A stretch of DNA of 14,454 nt from Myxococcales bacterium UBA5297. GTDB lineage: Bacteria > Myxococcota > Myxococcia > Myxococcales > UBA5297. The notes beneath the pieces were generated by a model. That model searched no databases and was not told the origin of the DNA. It saw nothing but the letters and a program-made list of their open reading frames with translations. The position numbers were made by a program, and so were the translations under genes. Positions 1 to 8,102 of this stretch are shown in pieces (the stretch's first letter is position 1; the number at the start of each line of letters is the position of its first letter). The stretch is taken from contig DHSB01000167.1 of the NCBI GenBank assembly GCA_002408385.1, positions 1 to 14,454 on the forward strand, given 5' to 3'.

Positions 1-1172
1 GCGACCAGCGGGTTGGTGCCGCGGGCGACCTCGTCGCCGTCGCTCAGCCCGTCGCCATCGGTGTCGGCGACCAGCGGGTTGGTGCCGCGGGCGACCTCGT
101 CGCCGTCGTTCAGCCCGTCGCCATCGGTGTCGGCGACCAGCGGGTTGGTGCCGCGAGCCACCTCGTCGCCGTCGCTCAGGCCGTCGTTGTCAGTGTCGGG
201 CCGGCGGGGGTTGGTGCCGTATTCAGCCTCCTCGCGGTCGTTCAGGCCGTCGGCGTCGCCGTCGGCGGCGAGCGGATCCGTCCCGTTGGCGATCTCCGCG
301 CCGTCGAAGACGCCGTCGCCATCGGTGTCCGGGTTCATCGGGTCGGTGCCGCGCACCTGTTCGTCGCGATCGTTGAGCCCGTCGCCGTCGGTGTCCGGGT
401 TGCGCGGGTTGGTGCCGTTGGCGACCTCCTCGCCGTCCTCGACGCCGTCGTCGTCGGTGTCGGGGTCGGTCGGGTCGGTGCGGTTTGCGACCTCGTCGCC
501 GTCATTGAGGCCGTCGCTGTCGGTGTCCACGAGGTTCGGGTTGCTGCCGCGCGCCTCCTCCTCGGCGTCGGTCAGCCCGTCGCCGTCGCTGTCGACGCCG
601 TCCTTGAGCTCCTGCCAGTCGGTCAGCCCGTCGCCGTCGCTGTCCTGGCGCAAGGGGTTGGTGCCAAGGTCGCGCTCCTCGCCGTCGGTCAGGCCGTCGC
701 CGTCGGTGTCGCGGTTGAGCGGATCGGTCCCGGCGGCGACCTCGTCGGCGTCGCTGACCCCGTCGCTGTCGCTGTCGGCCTTGAGCGGATCCGTCCCCAG
801 CGCGACCTCCTGGCCGTCGGTGAGGCCATCGGCGTCGGTGTCCGGATTCAAGGGGTCGGTGCCGTGCGAGGGCTCCGCGCCGTCGCTCAGGCCGTCGGCG
901 TCGGTGTCGGCGCTGAGGGGATCGGTCCCGTCACGCTGCTCGTCGCCGTCGCGCACGCCGTCGCCGTCCGAGTCCGGCTCGAGCGGATTCGTGCCCGCCT
1001 CGAGCTCGTCCGCATCCGAAACGCCGTCGTTGTCGGTGTCGGGCTTGAGCGGATCGAGCCCCTGGGCGACCTCCTGGCCGTCTTTGAGCCCGTCGCCGTC
1101 GGTGTCGGGGTTGGCTGGATCGGTGCCGAGTTTGGCCTCGTCCGGATCGAGAAGGCCGTCCCCGTCCGAGTC
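1..1172 (-). repeat. 66-bp coding repeats (thrombospondin type 3 array)
   Basis: Tandem 66-bp units encode the 22-residue repeats of the lipoprotein gene. Units beginning at 1, 67 and 133 are nearly identical at DNA level, differing at only a few bases, while units nearer the gene start are diverged. This suggests recent unit duplication at the distal end of the array. Confidence 0.9.
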
Positions 1173-1301
1173 GGTCGGTTCGTTGGTGCCCGAATCGAGC
1201 ACCGTCCCTGCGTCGGGATTCTTGTCGACGGCGACCTCGTCGTTCGAGCATGCCGCCATCAACAGCACTAATCCGAGCAATGCTGCGCGACTACTTCCCA
1301 T
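1..1301 (-). CDS. Thrombospondin type 3 repeat lipoprotein (3' end outside window)
   Basis: This is a probable cell-surface or periplasmic calcium-binding lipoprotein; 433 residues are visible and the C-terminus lies beyond the left edge. Residues 1-18 form a lipoprotein signal peptide ending LLMAAC, so Cys18 would be lipidated. Residues 19-43 are a short linker. From residue 44 the protein is 18 tandem repeats of about 22 residues of the form DTDGDGLSDGDEVARGTNPL. The acidic DxDxDG spacing is the calcium-binding signature of thrombospondin type 3 repeats. Repeat 9 is five residues short; the others keep the period. The ATG at 1301 is chosen because the signal peptide begins there and a GAGGG Shine-Dalgarno sequence sits five bases upstream (1307-1311). 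Related bacterial proteins often carry a C-terminal OmpA-like or sorting domain, which cannot be checked here. Structural role or adhesion is inferred; no enzyme domain is visible. Confidence 0.93.
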   Translation of the reverse strand, partial: MGSSRAALLGLVLLMAACSNDEVAVDKNPDAGTVLDSGTNEPTDSDGDGLLDPDEAKLGTDPANPDTDGDGLKDGQEVAQGLDPLKPDTDNDGVSDADELEAGTNPLEPDSDGDGVRDGDEQRDGTDPLSADTDADGLSDGAEPSHGTDPLNPDTDADGLTDGQEVALGTDPLKADSDSDGVSDADEVAAGTDPLNRDTDGDGLTDGEERDLGTNPLRQDSDGDGLTDWQELKDGVDSDGDGLTDAEEEARGSNPNLVDTDSDGLNDGDEVANRTDPTDPDTDDDGVEDGEEVANGTNPRNPDTDGDGLNDRDEQVRGTDPMNPDTDGDGVFDGAEIANGTDPLAADGDADGLNDREEAEYGTNPRRPDTDNDGLSDGDEVARGTNPLVADTDGDGLNDGDEVARGTNPLVADTDGDGLSDGDEVARGTNPLV

Positions 1302-1900
1302 GACTACCCTCGCTTGCTGGCTTTTGCGCGTGTTGACAGCGTTTACGCGCCCTTCGCCAACTCGTCAACGGAGCCGTCCGACGCCCCATCTGCCCTGAAG
1401 CTACCCTCGGTATTTCCTCCGCATTGACAGGCGCTTGGAGCAACCCCAAGCCTGGTCGGCCGTCCTCCTGGCGGGCGAGCGCAGTTCCGGCGGCATCGAA
1501 GTGTTCCAGGAACACTGAACCGAGCTGGTCGCACAGTTGGCACGAGGCTGCGCAGCACGATTGGTGCGGATGGCAGCGCGCGCCGCGTTCGGCGAGCTTC
1601 ATCGGCCGACTTCGTGCGCGCGCGCGCGTGCCAACGGAGGCTGGACCTCAGCTCCAACATGCCTGCGGCACCGCGCGCTGCGCTCGCTTGTCGCAGATGC
1701 TCACCGACTCCGATTGACGAATGGCCGACCTCGGTACCGCCGGAACCCCGGCGATCTCGTAGAGCGTCTGGCCGCCGCGCTGCACGAGAGCGAGCAGCAG
1801 GTGCAGGGGGTCCACGAGGTGCTCTCGCGGTCCTAGGGCGCGGAGGCCCGGCCGTAAGCCCGACCCGATACACCATCGAGAATCCAAGCCGTCAGCCCGC
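1302..1900. other. Gene-poor spacer upstream of the repeat lipoprotein
   Basis: About 600 bp without a supportable gene. Several overlapping open frames exist on both strands, but none has a recognisable domain together with a good ribosome binding site. The promoter of the minus-strand lipoprotein should lie in the first 100-150 bases; I see no convincing -35/-10 pair. A short alternating GC run occurs near 1615-1628. The right end may contain decayed 5' sequence of the Uma2 remnant that follows. Confidence 0.6.
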
Positions 1901-2140
1901 TGGATCTGCGAGGTGCCCTCGCCCTCGACCGCCCGGCTCGATCGCGACCGCAAGCTGCCCATCTACGCCCGCACCGGGGTCGGCTACGCCTGGCTGCTCG
2001 ACCCCGAGACGCGAACGCTCGAGGTGTTTCGCCGCGCAGGCGCCGGGGGGGATCGAGCCGATCCGCACGCCTCGGCTGCGCGGGTGCGAGCCGAGCCCTT
2101 CGAGACGGTCGAGCTCGACCTGGCGCGGCTCTGGCCCTGA
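1901..2140 (+). pseudogene. Uma2-family nuclease (DUF820) C-terminal remnant
   Basis: About 80 residues match the C-terminal half of Uma2-family proteins, a PD-(D/E)XK-like nuclease fold present in many copies in cyanobacteria and some other bacteria. The visible series is WICEV, SPSTARLDRDRKLP, YARTGVGYAWLLDPETRTLEVFR and a terminal VRAEPFETVELDLARLWP before a TGA stop. The Glu of ICEV and the Lys of DRKLP correspond to conserved active-site positions. The upstream half (family length is about 180-200 residues) is not present in this frame, and the usual Asp before WICEV is replaced: PDW has become ARW, as would follow from loss of one base near 1899. There is no good start codon with a ribosome binding site; the GTG at 1913 lies inside the conserved core. 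It is best read as a decayed gene fragment. The family assignment is from remembered motif patterns. Confidence 0.72.
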
Positions 2141-2305
2141 TGGAACCTGCGTGCGATGCGCGCGGCCCGCGCCGGGTCTGTTGCCACGCGGCAACGGATC
2201 GGATTCAGACCGCCGGAGGTCTCGGCAGGTCCGCGGTGAGGGCGGGCTGAAGGCGAAAGGTGCGGCTGCGATGACCCCGAAGCGCTTCCGCTTGGTTTGC
2301 GCGGC

Positions 2306-2584
2306 CTACTTCGACGCCGGCGCCATCTTCTCGACCTTCTCGGCGAGGTGGCGCGCGCGGCGCTTGAGGGCGGCGATCTTCTTGCCGACCTCCTTGTAGT
2401 CGCTCTTGCTGGCGAAGCCCATCGCGCGCATCAGGTCCTCCTGCGCCTTGTCGATGGCCTCGCGGCTCTTTTGGACCGCGCCGACCGCCTTGGCCACCGT
2501 GGCGGCGCGCTTCTCGTCAGCGAGGACGCGCTCGACGGCCTTGCCCACCGCCTCCAGCGCTCGCCCTCTCATTCCCTTGGCCAT
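2306..2584 (-). CDS. Small helical protein, phasin-like (unknown function)
   Basis: A 92-residue protein, rich in Ala, Lys and Glu and predicted to be almost entirely alpha-helical. It has no signal peptide or membrane segment, so it is probably cytosolic. Heptad-like spacing in residues 8-50 and in the C-terminal part (KKIAALKRRARHLAEKVEKM) suggests a coiled coil or helical bundle. The composition and a central segment (AIDKAQEDLMRAMGFASKSDYKEVGKKI) recall phasin-like granule-associated proteins, but this is resemblance, not a domain identification. The start at 2584 is supported by AGGGAGAGG a few bases upstream. It is the last gene of the probable Hsp70/SCP2 operon, 38 bp after the SCP2-like stop codon, so it is likely co-transcribed. 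A simple histone-like or structural helical protein would be an alternative. Confidence 0.8.
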   Translation of the reverse strand: MAKGMRGRALEAVGKAVERVLADEKRAATVAKAVGAVQKSREAIDKAQEDLMRAMGFASKSDYKEVGKKIAALKRRARHLAEKVEKMAPASK

Positions 2585-2622
2585 GGCCTCTCCCTGTGCT
2601 GAGCCCGCGGAAGGTCGCGTGT

Positions 2623-3036
2623 CTAGATGAACTTCGTCGGCACCTTGCCCAGCAGGCGCCAGAAGAGATCCTTGAACTGGGCGCGCTCGATGATCGGCTG
2701 CAGGTCGCCCGCGAACTGGATCTTGCGCTGCAGCAGCGCCTCGATGGGGTCGAGCTCGCTGCTCACCAGCTTCTTCCAGGTCTGGTACCCGGCCCTGGCG
2801 ACGTAGGCCGGCTCGATCTCCTCAATCTCGTCGAGGTCCTCGAGCATCCGAAACTCGAGCACCTTCCCATCCCGCGTTCGCGCGTAGACCACGAACGGCT
2901 CGTCCAGCGGCGGCTCGGGCAGGATCGCCGCGGCGAGGTCGCCCTGCAAGCCTCGGCCGGCGACCGCGCTCTGCGGATCCGCGTGGATCGCCGCGATCAG
3001 GGCCTCGCACCACTCCTTGGAGGGGAAGACATGCAT
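2623..3036 (-). CDS. SCP2 sterol-carrier-like lipid-binding protein
   Basis: A 137-residue cytosolic protein resembling stand-alone bacterial SCP2 (sterol carrier protein 2) domain proteins. That family folds around a hydrophobic cavity and binds lipids or acyl-CoA-type ligands. Family-like features in order are the opening FPSKEWCEALIAAIHADP, a central strand pair (FVVYARTRDGKVLEFRML), the GYQTWKKLVSSELDPIEALL segment, the FAGDLQPII segment, and the closing KVPTKFI typical of the short bacterial form. Its length matches that form. The ATG at 3036 directly precedes the conserved N-terminus; the Shine-Dalgarno signal is weak. It starts 18 bp after the Hsp70-like gene, so translation from a shared mRNA is likely. 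The ligand cannot be deduced. No catalytic residues are expected. Confidence 0.82.
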   Translation of the reverse strand: MHVFPSKEWCEALIAAIHADPQSAVAGRGLQGDLAAAILPEPPLDEPFVVYARTRDGKVLEFRMLEDLDEIEEIEPAYVARAGYQTWKKLVSSELDPIEALLQRKIQFAGDLQPIIERAQFKDLFWRLLGKVPTKFI

Positions 3037-3054
3037 GTGAGGACCAACCTGTGG

Positions 3055-4677
<1,623 letters not shown>

Positions 4678-4700
4678 GCCTAACCGTGTGTGGTGACGGA

Positions 4701-4720
4701 CGTTTCCTAGCATGGAAACG
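4701..4720. promoter_or_regulatory. Perfect inverted repeat in the Hsp70 leader
   Basis: CGTTTCC and GGAAACG, each 7 bp, are separated by the 6 bases TAGCAT. The element lies 24 to 43 bases before the Hsp70 start codon. It could be an operator for a dimeric repressor or an mRNA hairpin in the leader. It does not match the CIRCE heat-shock operator (TTAGCACTC half-sites). The function is inferred from position and symmetry only. Confidence 0.5.
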
Positions 4721-4934
4721 GAGGTGCGCCAAGGAATGCCGCACACTGTAGGACACTTGGGGCCGGCGGGCCGAGCCGGGAGCTCGAGGCGACTGCTCCG
4801 CCGCCCTCGCGCGGGGGCTCGGGGCCTCGAATGGCAGGTTGGCGACAGGCCGGGCGGCCGGAAACGTCGTGGAGGAGGCTGGGGTGCGGCGTTCGATCGT
4901 GCGGATCTCGGGGGCTCTGTTTTGTGTATGAGTG

Positions 4935-5200
4935 CCGCTCGCGTGGTTTGAGGTATCCGCTCGCGTGCTTGAGGCATCCGCGCGTGCGGTTGAGCCATTC
5001 GCTCGCGCGGTTGACGCGCCCGCTCGCGCGGTTGAGCCATCCGCTCGCGTGGTTGAGGCGCCCGCTCGCGTGGTTGAGGCGCCCGCTCGCGCGGTTGAGC
5101 CATCCGCTCGCGCGGTTGAGCCATCCGCTCGCGCGGTTGAGCCGTCCGCTCGCGTGGTTGAGCCGTCCGCTCGCGTGGTTGAGCCGTCCGCGCGCGTGCG
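4935..5200. repeat. 21-bp tandem repeat (minisatellite), about 12 units
   Basis: Units of the form CCGCTCGCG(C/T)GGTTGAGC then a variable pair and T or C. Full units begin at 4935, 4957, 4978, 4999, 5020, 5041, 5062, 5083, 5104, 5125, 5146 and 5167, with a degenerate partial unit from 5188. The first unit has one extra T. Variation is concentrated at the C/T of GCG(C/T)GG and in the last three bases (CAT, CGC, CGT), and like variants lie next to each other, as expected from slippage or unequal exchange. All three minus-strand frames are open across the standard unit, so openness is not evidence of coding. Confidence 0.93.
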
Positions 5201-5248
5201 CGTGCGTCTCGCGCCGAACAGTTGCAGACTGCGACCTCTTCCCTGATT

Positions 5249-5256
5249 AGGGGCGG
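5249..5256 (+). promoter_or_regulatory. Ribosome binding site of the protease-like lipoprotein
   Basis: AGGGGCGG lies just before the ATG at 5260, with AGGGG six bases from it. It supports that start, which is also the first residue of a well-formed lipoprotein signal peptide. Confidence 0.7.
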
Positions 5257-5259
5257 CCT

Positions 5260-7083
5260 ATGCCATCGAACCAAGAGGCTTTCTTCAAGCTCGCACTTGC
5301 CGGCGTGCTCGCGCTCACTGCCTGCCGCTCGGCACCGCAGCCCGCGCCGCAGCGGCCGCTCGCCGACGACCCGGCCTCGGCCGTCGCCGCCGACCCCTGG
5401 GAGCTGCTCTTGAGCGGTCGGCTCGATGACGCGCGACAGACCTTCCACGACGCCGGGCCCGAGGGGATCGAGGGGCGGCTGGCTCTCGCGCGAATCAGGC
5501 GCGATCTCGGGGAGGCGGAAGCGCTCCTCGCGGGGGTTGCGGCCCACGCCTCCGACACGCTCGTGCTCGAGGCCGGGACCACCGCGATGGAGCTGGGGCT
5601 GCGTACGGCTCCCGCCCTGGCCGTGGCGCGGCGCGCGTGCGCCCTCGCCTCTAAGCCGGCGCTCGCGGCGCGCGCCGGGACAGTCTGCGCCAAGCTCGCG
5701 CTCACCGAGCACGCCGCGGGGACCAACCTCTGCGCGGCCGGCTGCCAGGACGAGCACCGCTTGCCCCTGCTCTTCGCTGCAAACAGCCCGGTCGTCGAGA
5801 TCTCGGTGAACGAACACGATCCCTTGCTCTTCATCGTCGACACCGGCGCCTCGACGTCGCTGCTGACCAGGAGCGCGGCGGCCGCGCTCGGAGTCGAAGC
5901 GGTGGCGGGCACCCGCCACGAGGTCCACGGCTCCACCGGCACCTTTCCGACCGAGCATGCGCTCGTCGAGATGGCGCTCGGCGGCCTGCGTCTGTCGAAC
6001 GTCGACGTGGTGCTCCTCGAGCTGCCGTACGGCTCGATCGCGGGGATCTTGAGCCCGCACACGAGCCTGCCGGGGCTCGCTGTGACCTTCGACTTCCCGG
6101 CCGCCGGGCTGCGTGTGGCGCCGAAGGCACCCTCCGCCGGAGACGATGTCGCCTTGCCGCTCGCCTTCTGCGACGGCAATCCGCTCGTCTTCGTCGAGGC
6201 CGAAGGCCGGCCCACGCGGCCGTTCCTCGTGGACACCGGCGCCTCGGCGACGCGCTTTCATGAGCGCTACGACGAGCTCGGCGCGCCGCTGCCCCGCAAG
6301 GCGGAGACGCTCTCGATGGGCGCGGGCGGCGGGAAGCGCACCTCCTGGCGCACTGACGCGCGGTTCGCTGCACGGCTAGGCGACCTCTCCTTCACCCTGA
6401 CCAACCCCACCATCGTCGCGTCCGGCGGCGAAGCCGAGCGCTTCGATCGCTTCGGGCTGCTCGGAATGGACTTCATGTTCGGCCGGCGAATCACGATCGA
6501 TCCGATGGCCGGCAGGCTGCTCATCTCCCGGGAAGCGACCCTCTCGCCCTGGAAGCCCGGCGCAAGCGCCCGGTTCGCCATCCGCGGCAGCGCCCTGCCG
6601 TCGCCTTTCACGTACGAGGAGACCGTCAGCGAGCAACGCGACGGGTGGGTGCAGATCGCCGCCCGGCTTGCCTCTGCGCAAGCGGACACCCGGTTCGAAT
6701 TCCTGATGCCCGACGGCTGGGCGAGCCGCGGCACCTGGCTCGTCACCCGGCCCGTGGCCTCGGCCTGGCGCGAGGAGCAGGGCCGGCGCGAAGAGCTCGA
6801 TCGCAAAGCGGCCATCGGGCTGCTCGCCAAGGCGTTCGTCCCCTTCAAGTCCCTGCCCGGAGAAGCGCGCCTCGAAGTCCTCCGCGCCAGGCTCGACGGC
6901 CGGAGCCTGTCCTGCACCGAGACCACCCTGCCGGCTCAAGGCCCGGCCGGCGAGGCCGCCCTCTCGCTGGTCGAGTGCCCCAGCGAGCCTTGGCGCACCG
7001 CACGCCTACGTTTGACCTCGGGCGGCACCCAGGTCTGGGAGCTGGTGCGCGAAGGCTTCGACGACGGACGCGAAGCTCGCTGA
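5260..7083 (+). CDS. Lipoprotein with two retropepsin-like aspartic protease domains
   Basis: A 607-residue predicted lipoprotein: residues 1-22 are a signal peptide ending LTAC, with Cys22 the lipidation site. Residues 45-170 are Ala/Leu/Arg-rich and helical, possibly TPR-like. Two retropepsin-type modules follow. The first has FIVDTGAS with catalytic Asp194 and, about 75 residues on, AGILS. The second has FLVDTGAS with Asp325 and later FGLLGMDFM and a closing strand pair (RRITIDPMAGRLLI). DTG(A/S) followed by a hydrophobic-hydrophobic-Gly motif is the aspartic protease signature. Retropepsins normally work as dimers with one Asp from each subunit, so two modules in one chain could form a complete active site, as in pepsin. 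The C-terminal 170 residues are an unrecognised, probably beta-rich domain. The substrate is unknown; it probably acts in the periplasm or on the outer membrane. The exported protein gene at 7165 follows in the same direction. Confidence 0.88.
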   Translation: MPSNQEAFFKLALAGVLALTACRSAPQPAPQRPLADDPASAVAADPWELLLSGRLDDARQTFHDAGPEGIEGRLALARIRRDLGEAEALLAGVAAHASDTLVLEAGTTAMELGLRTAPALAVARRACALASKPALAARAGTVCAKLALTEHAAGTNLCAAGCQDEHRLPLLFAANSPVVEISVNEHDPLLFIVDTGASTSLLTRSAAAALGVEAVAGTRHEVHGSTGTFPTEHALVEMALGGLRLSNVDVVLLELPYGSIAGILSPHTSLPGLAVTFDFPAAGLRVAPKAPSAGDDVALPLAFCDGNPLVFVEAEGRPTRPFLVDTGASATRFHERYDELGAPLPRKAETLSMGAGGGKRTSWRTDARFAARLGDLSFTLTNPTIVASGGEAERFDRFGLLGMDFMFGRRITIDPMAGRLLISREATLSPWKPGASARFAIRGSALPSPFTYEETVSEQRDGWVQIAARLASAQADTRFEFLMPDGWASRGTWLVTRPVASAWREEQGRREELDRKAAIGLLAKAFVPFKSLPGEARLEVLRARLDGRSLSCTETTLPAQGPAGEAALSLVECPSEPWRTARLRLTSGGTQVWELVREGFDDGREAR

Positions 7084-7164
7084 AGCCAAGAGCCCGAGCC
7101 GGCGAGCCGCGCGCTCGCGCTGGCCTCCTTCGATCGTAGCTACCTCACGCTTGGCAGGTTCCCG

Positions 7165-7938
7165 ATGGCAAGACCAATTCCCCAGATCCAATCGCGCTCC
7201 CGCCGCCACCAGCTCCCCTTCACCCGGATGCTCGTCACGCTCGCCACTGCGATCGCCGTGGCTCTTCCCTCCACTCGCGCGAGCGCCACCGAGTCGGTCG
7301 CAGAACGGGTTCTCGACTGCGAGCTGTGCCCGCCGTCGCAAAAGCGCGAACAACAAAACGGGCAGCGACCTCAGGCTCCGGCGCTGGGCGCGACCCTGAA
7401 TCGGCAGGGCTTCCCGCTCGAATGCGAGACAAACGTCGGGTTCGCCAAAAGCGTCGGCCAGATCTATGTCGACGCGGCCTTGGTGGCCCTGATGCTCGTT
7501 CCTCATCCAGGCTTTCAGTGGCGCCCGGACTCGCGGAGGCCGTTTCGGGCAACGCTCTCCTGGCCCTGGTCCCTACCCGTTGGGCCAGTGACCTCGAGCG
7601 CTCGGCACCTGTGCCGCATCGATGAATACAGGAGCCACCGCATCGTGCTCGAGCCCGGCCTGGTCCTCGGCACTCCTCCCGTGCTCTTCGTCAGGCCCGG
7701 GTATCGCTTCTTGTGGCACCCCGCCGATTCGTTGATCGGAATCGGCGCGGGAATCGGGTCGACGTGGGAGCTGACCGGTGGCCTTGGCGTCCGCGGATCG
7801 GCGAGCCCCGAGTTCCTCCTCCAACTTGGAAAGTGCTGCGGTTTCGGGTTCGCCCTTCTCTCCGTTCGGCTCGATTACTTCTTCGCCGCCACGGAACGAA
7901 CGGTCGTGACGACCAACCTCGGCATCACGCTCTGGTGA
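7165..7938 (+). CDS. Exported protein, possible small outer-membrane beta barrel
   Basis: A 257-residue protein of unknown family. Residues 1-21 are a basic N-region, 22-41 a hydrophobic stretch ending ASA, a signal peptidase I site, so the mature protein would begin near Thr42. The mature N-terminus has a LDCELCPP cysteine pair and a Gln-rich linker; further cysteines occur in ECETN, HLCRI and KCCGF. The second half alternates hydrophobic and polar residues in strands, and the chain ends NLGITLW. A C-terminal aromatic residue on a final strand is typical of outer-membrane barrels recognised by BamA. ATG 7165 has an AGG six bases upstream; ATG 7228 would give a shorter signal peptide without a visible ribosome binding site. 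It begins 81 bp after the protease-like gene and may share its transcript. The barrel assignment is an inference. Confidence 0.7.
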   Translation: MARPIPQIQSRSRRHQLPFTRMLVTLATAIAVALPSTRASATESVAERVLDCELCPPSQKREQQNGQRPQAPALGATLNRQGFPLECETNVGFAKSVGQIYVDAALVALMLVPHPGFQWRPDSRRPFRATLSWPWSLPVGPVTSSARHLCRIDEYRSHRIVLEPGLVLGTPPVLFVRPGYRFLWHPADSLIGIGAGIGSTWELTGGLGVRGSASPEFLLQLGKCCGFGFALLSVRLDYFFAATERTVVTTNLGITLW

Positions 7939-7961
7939 GCTCGCCTGGCGCCACGCCGCCG

Positions 7962-7976
7962 CCGCGCATTGCGCGG
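7962..7976. other. Hairpin downstream of the exported protein gene
   Basis: CCGCGC, a 3-base loop ATT, then GCGCGG form a perfect 6-bp stem starting 24 bases after the stop codon at 7938. Position suits transcript termination or 3' end protection, but there is no T tract, so an intrinsic terminator is not proven. Confidence 0.35.
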
Positions 7977-8040
7977 GGTTGGGCCGTGGCCATCCTGGTC
8001 GATCCGGGAGCCGAAGAGCTGAGTGGCCGCAGGCCCCGAT

Positions 8041-8058
8041 TCGGGCCGTCTGGCCCGA
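8041..8058. terminator. Possible bidirectional terminator between convergent genes
   Basis: TCGGGCC, loop GTCT, GGCCCGA form a perfect 7-bp stem with a 4-base loop. It lies in the 164-bp gap between the convergent exported-protein gene and the recQ-like gene. It lacks a U tract on either strand, so it is a weak terminator candidate. Confidence 0.35.
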
Positions 8059-8102
8059 TACGCTTCCCACCCAGGTTCCCGGGCCTGAGCGACGGCCCGC
8101 GC

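Larger units (their letters stand above)
4678..5259. other. Divergent intergenic region with minisatellite
   Basis: A 582-bp spacer between the minus-strand Hsp70-like operon and the plus-strand protease-like lipoprotein, so it should contain both promoters. It holds the inverted repeat at 4701-4720, about 200 bp of unremarkable GC-rich DNA, and the 21-bp repeat array at 4935-5200. A TTGCAG at 5222 is too close to the start codon at 5260 to make a convincing promoter. No gene is supported; long open frames through the array follow from its period being a multiple of three. Confidence 0.75.

Noticed and set aside
13..1398. Plus-strand open frame, 461 residues, Ser/Pro-rich
   Set aside because: It is the antisense shadow of the repeat lipoprotein; the minus strand has a signal peptide, ribosome binding site and true calcium-binding repeats.
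1291..1876. Minus-strand open frames of 103 and 177 residues and plus-strand frames in the same stretch
   Set aside because: They overlap one another on both strands, have no domain and no good start signals; one overlaps the lipoprotein start.
2180..2195. GTTGCC-ACGC-GGCAAC hairpin after the Uma2 remnant
   Set aside because: A 6-bp stem with no T tract and no intact gene to terminate; common by chance at this GC content.
4932..5246. Plus-strand 104-residue frame with SARAVEP repeats
   Set aside because: Openness follows from the 21-bp period; no start signal, and the other frames are open too.
5222..5250. TTGCAG and GATTAG as a -35/-10 promoter pair
   Set aside because: The -10 match is poor, and transcription would start inside or beyond the ribosome binding site of the gene at 5260.
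4678..6261. Extension of the Hsp70 frame upstream through the 21-bp array and into the protease-like gene
   Set aside because: The canonical Hsp70 N-terminus begins at 4677, and the upstream frame is antisense to a well-supported gene and passes through low-complexity repeats with no ribosome binding site.
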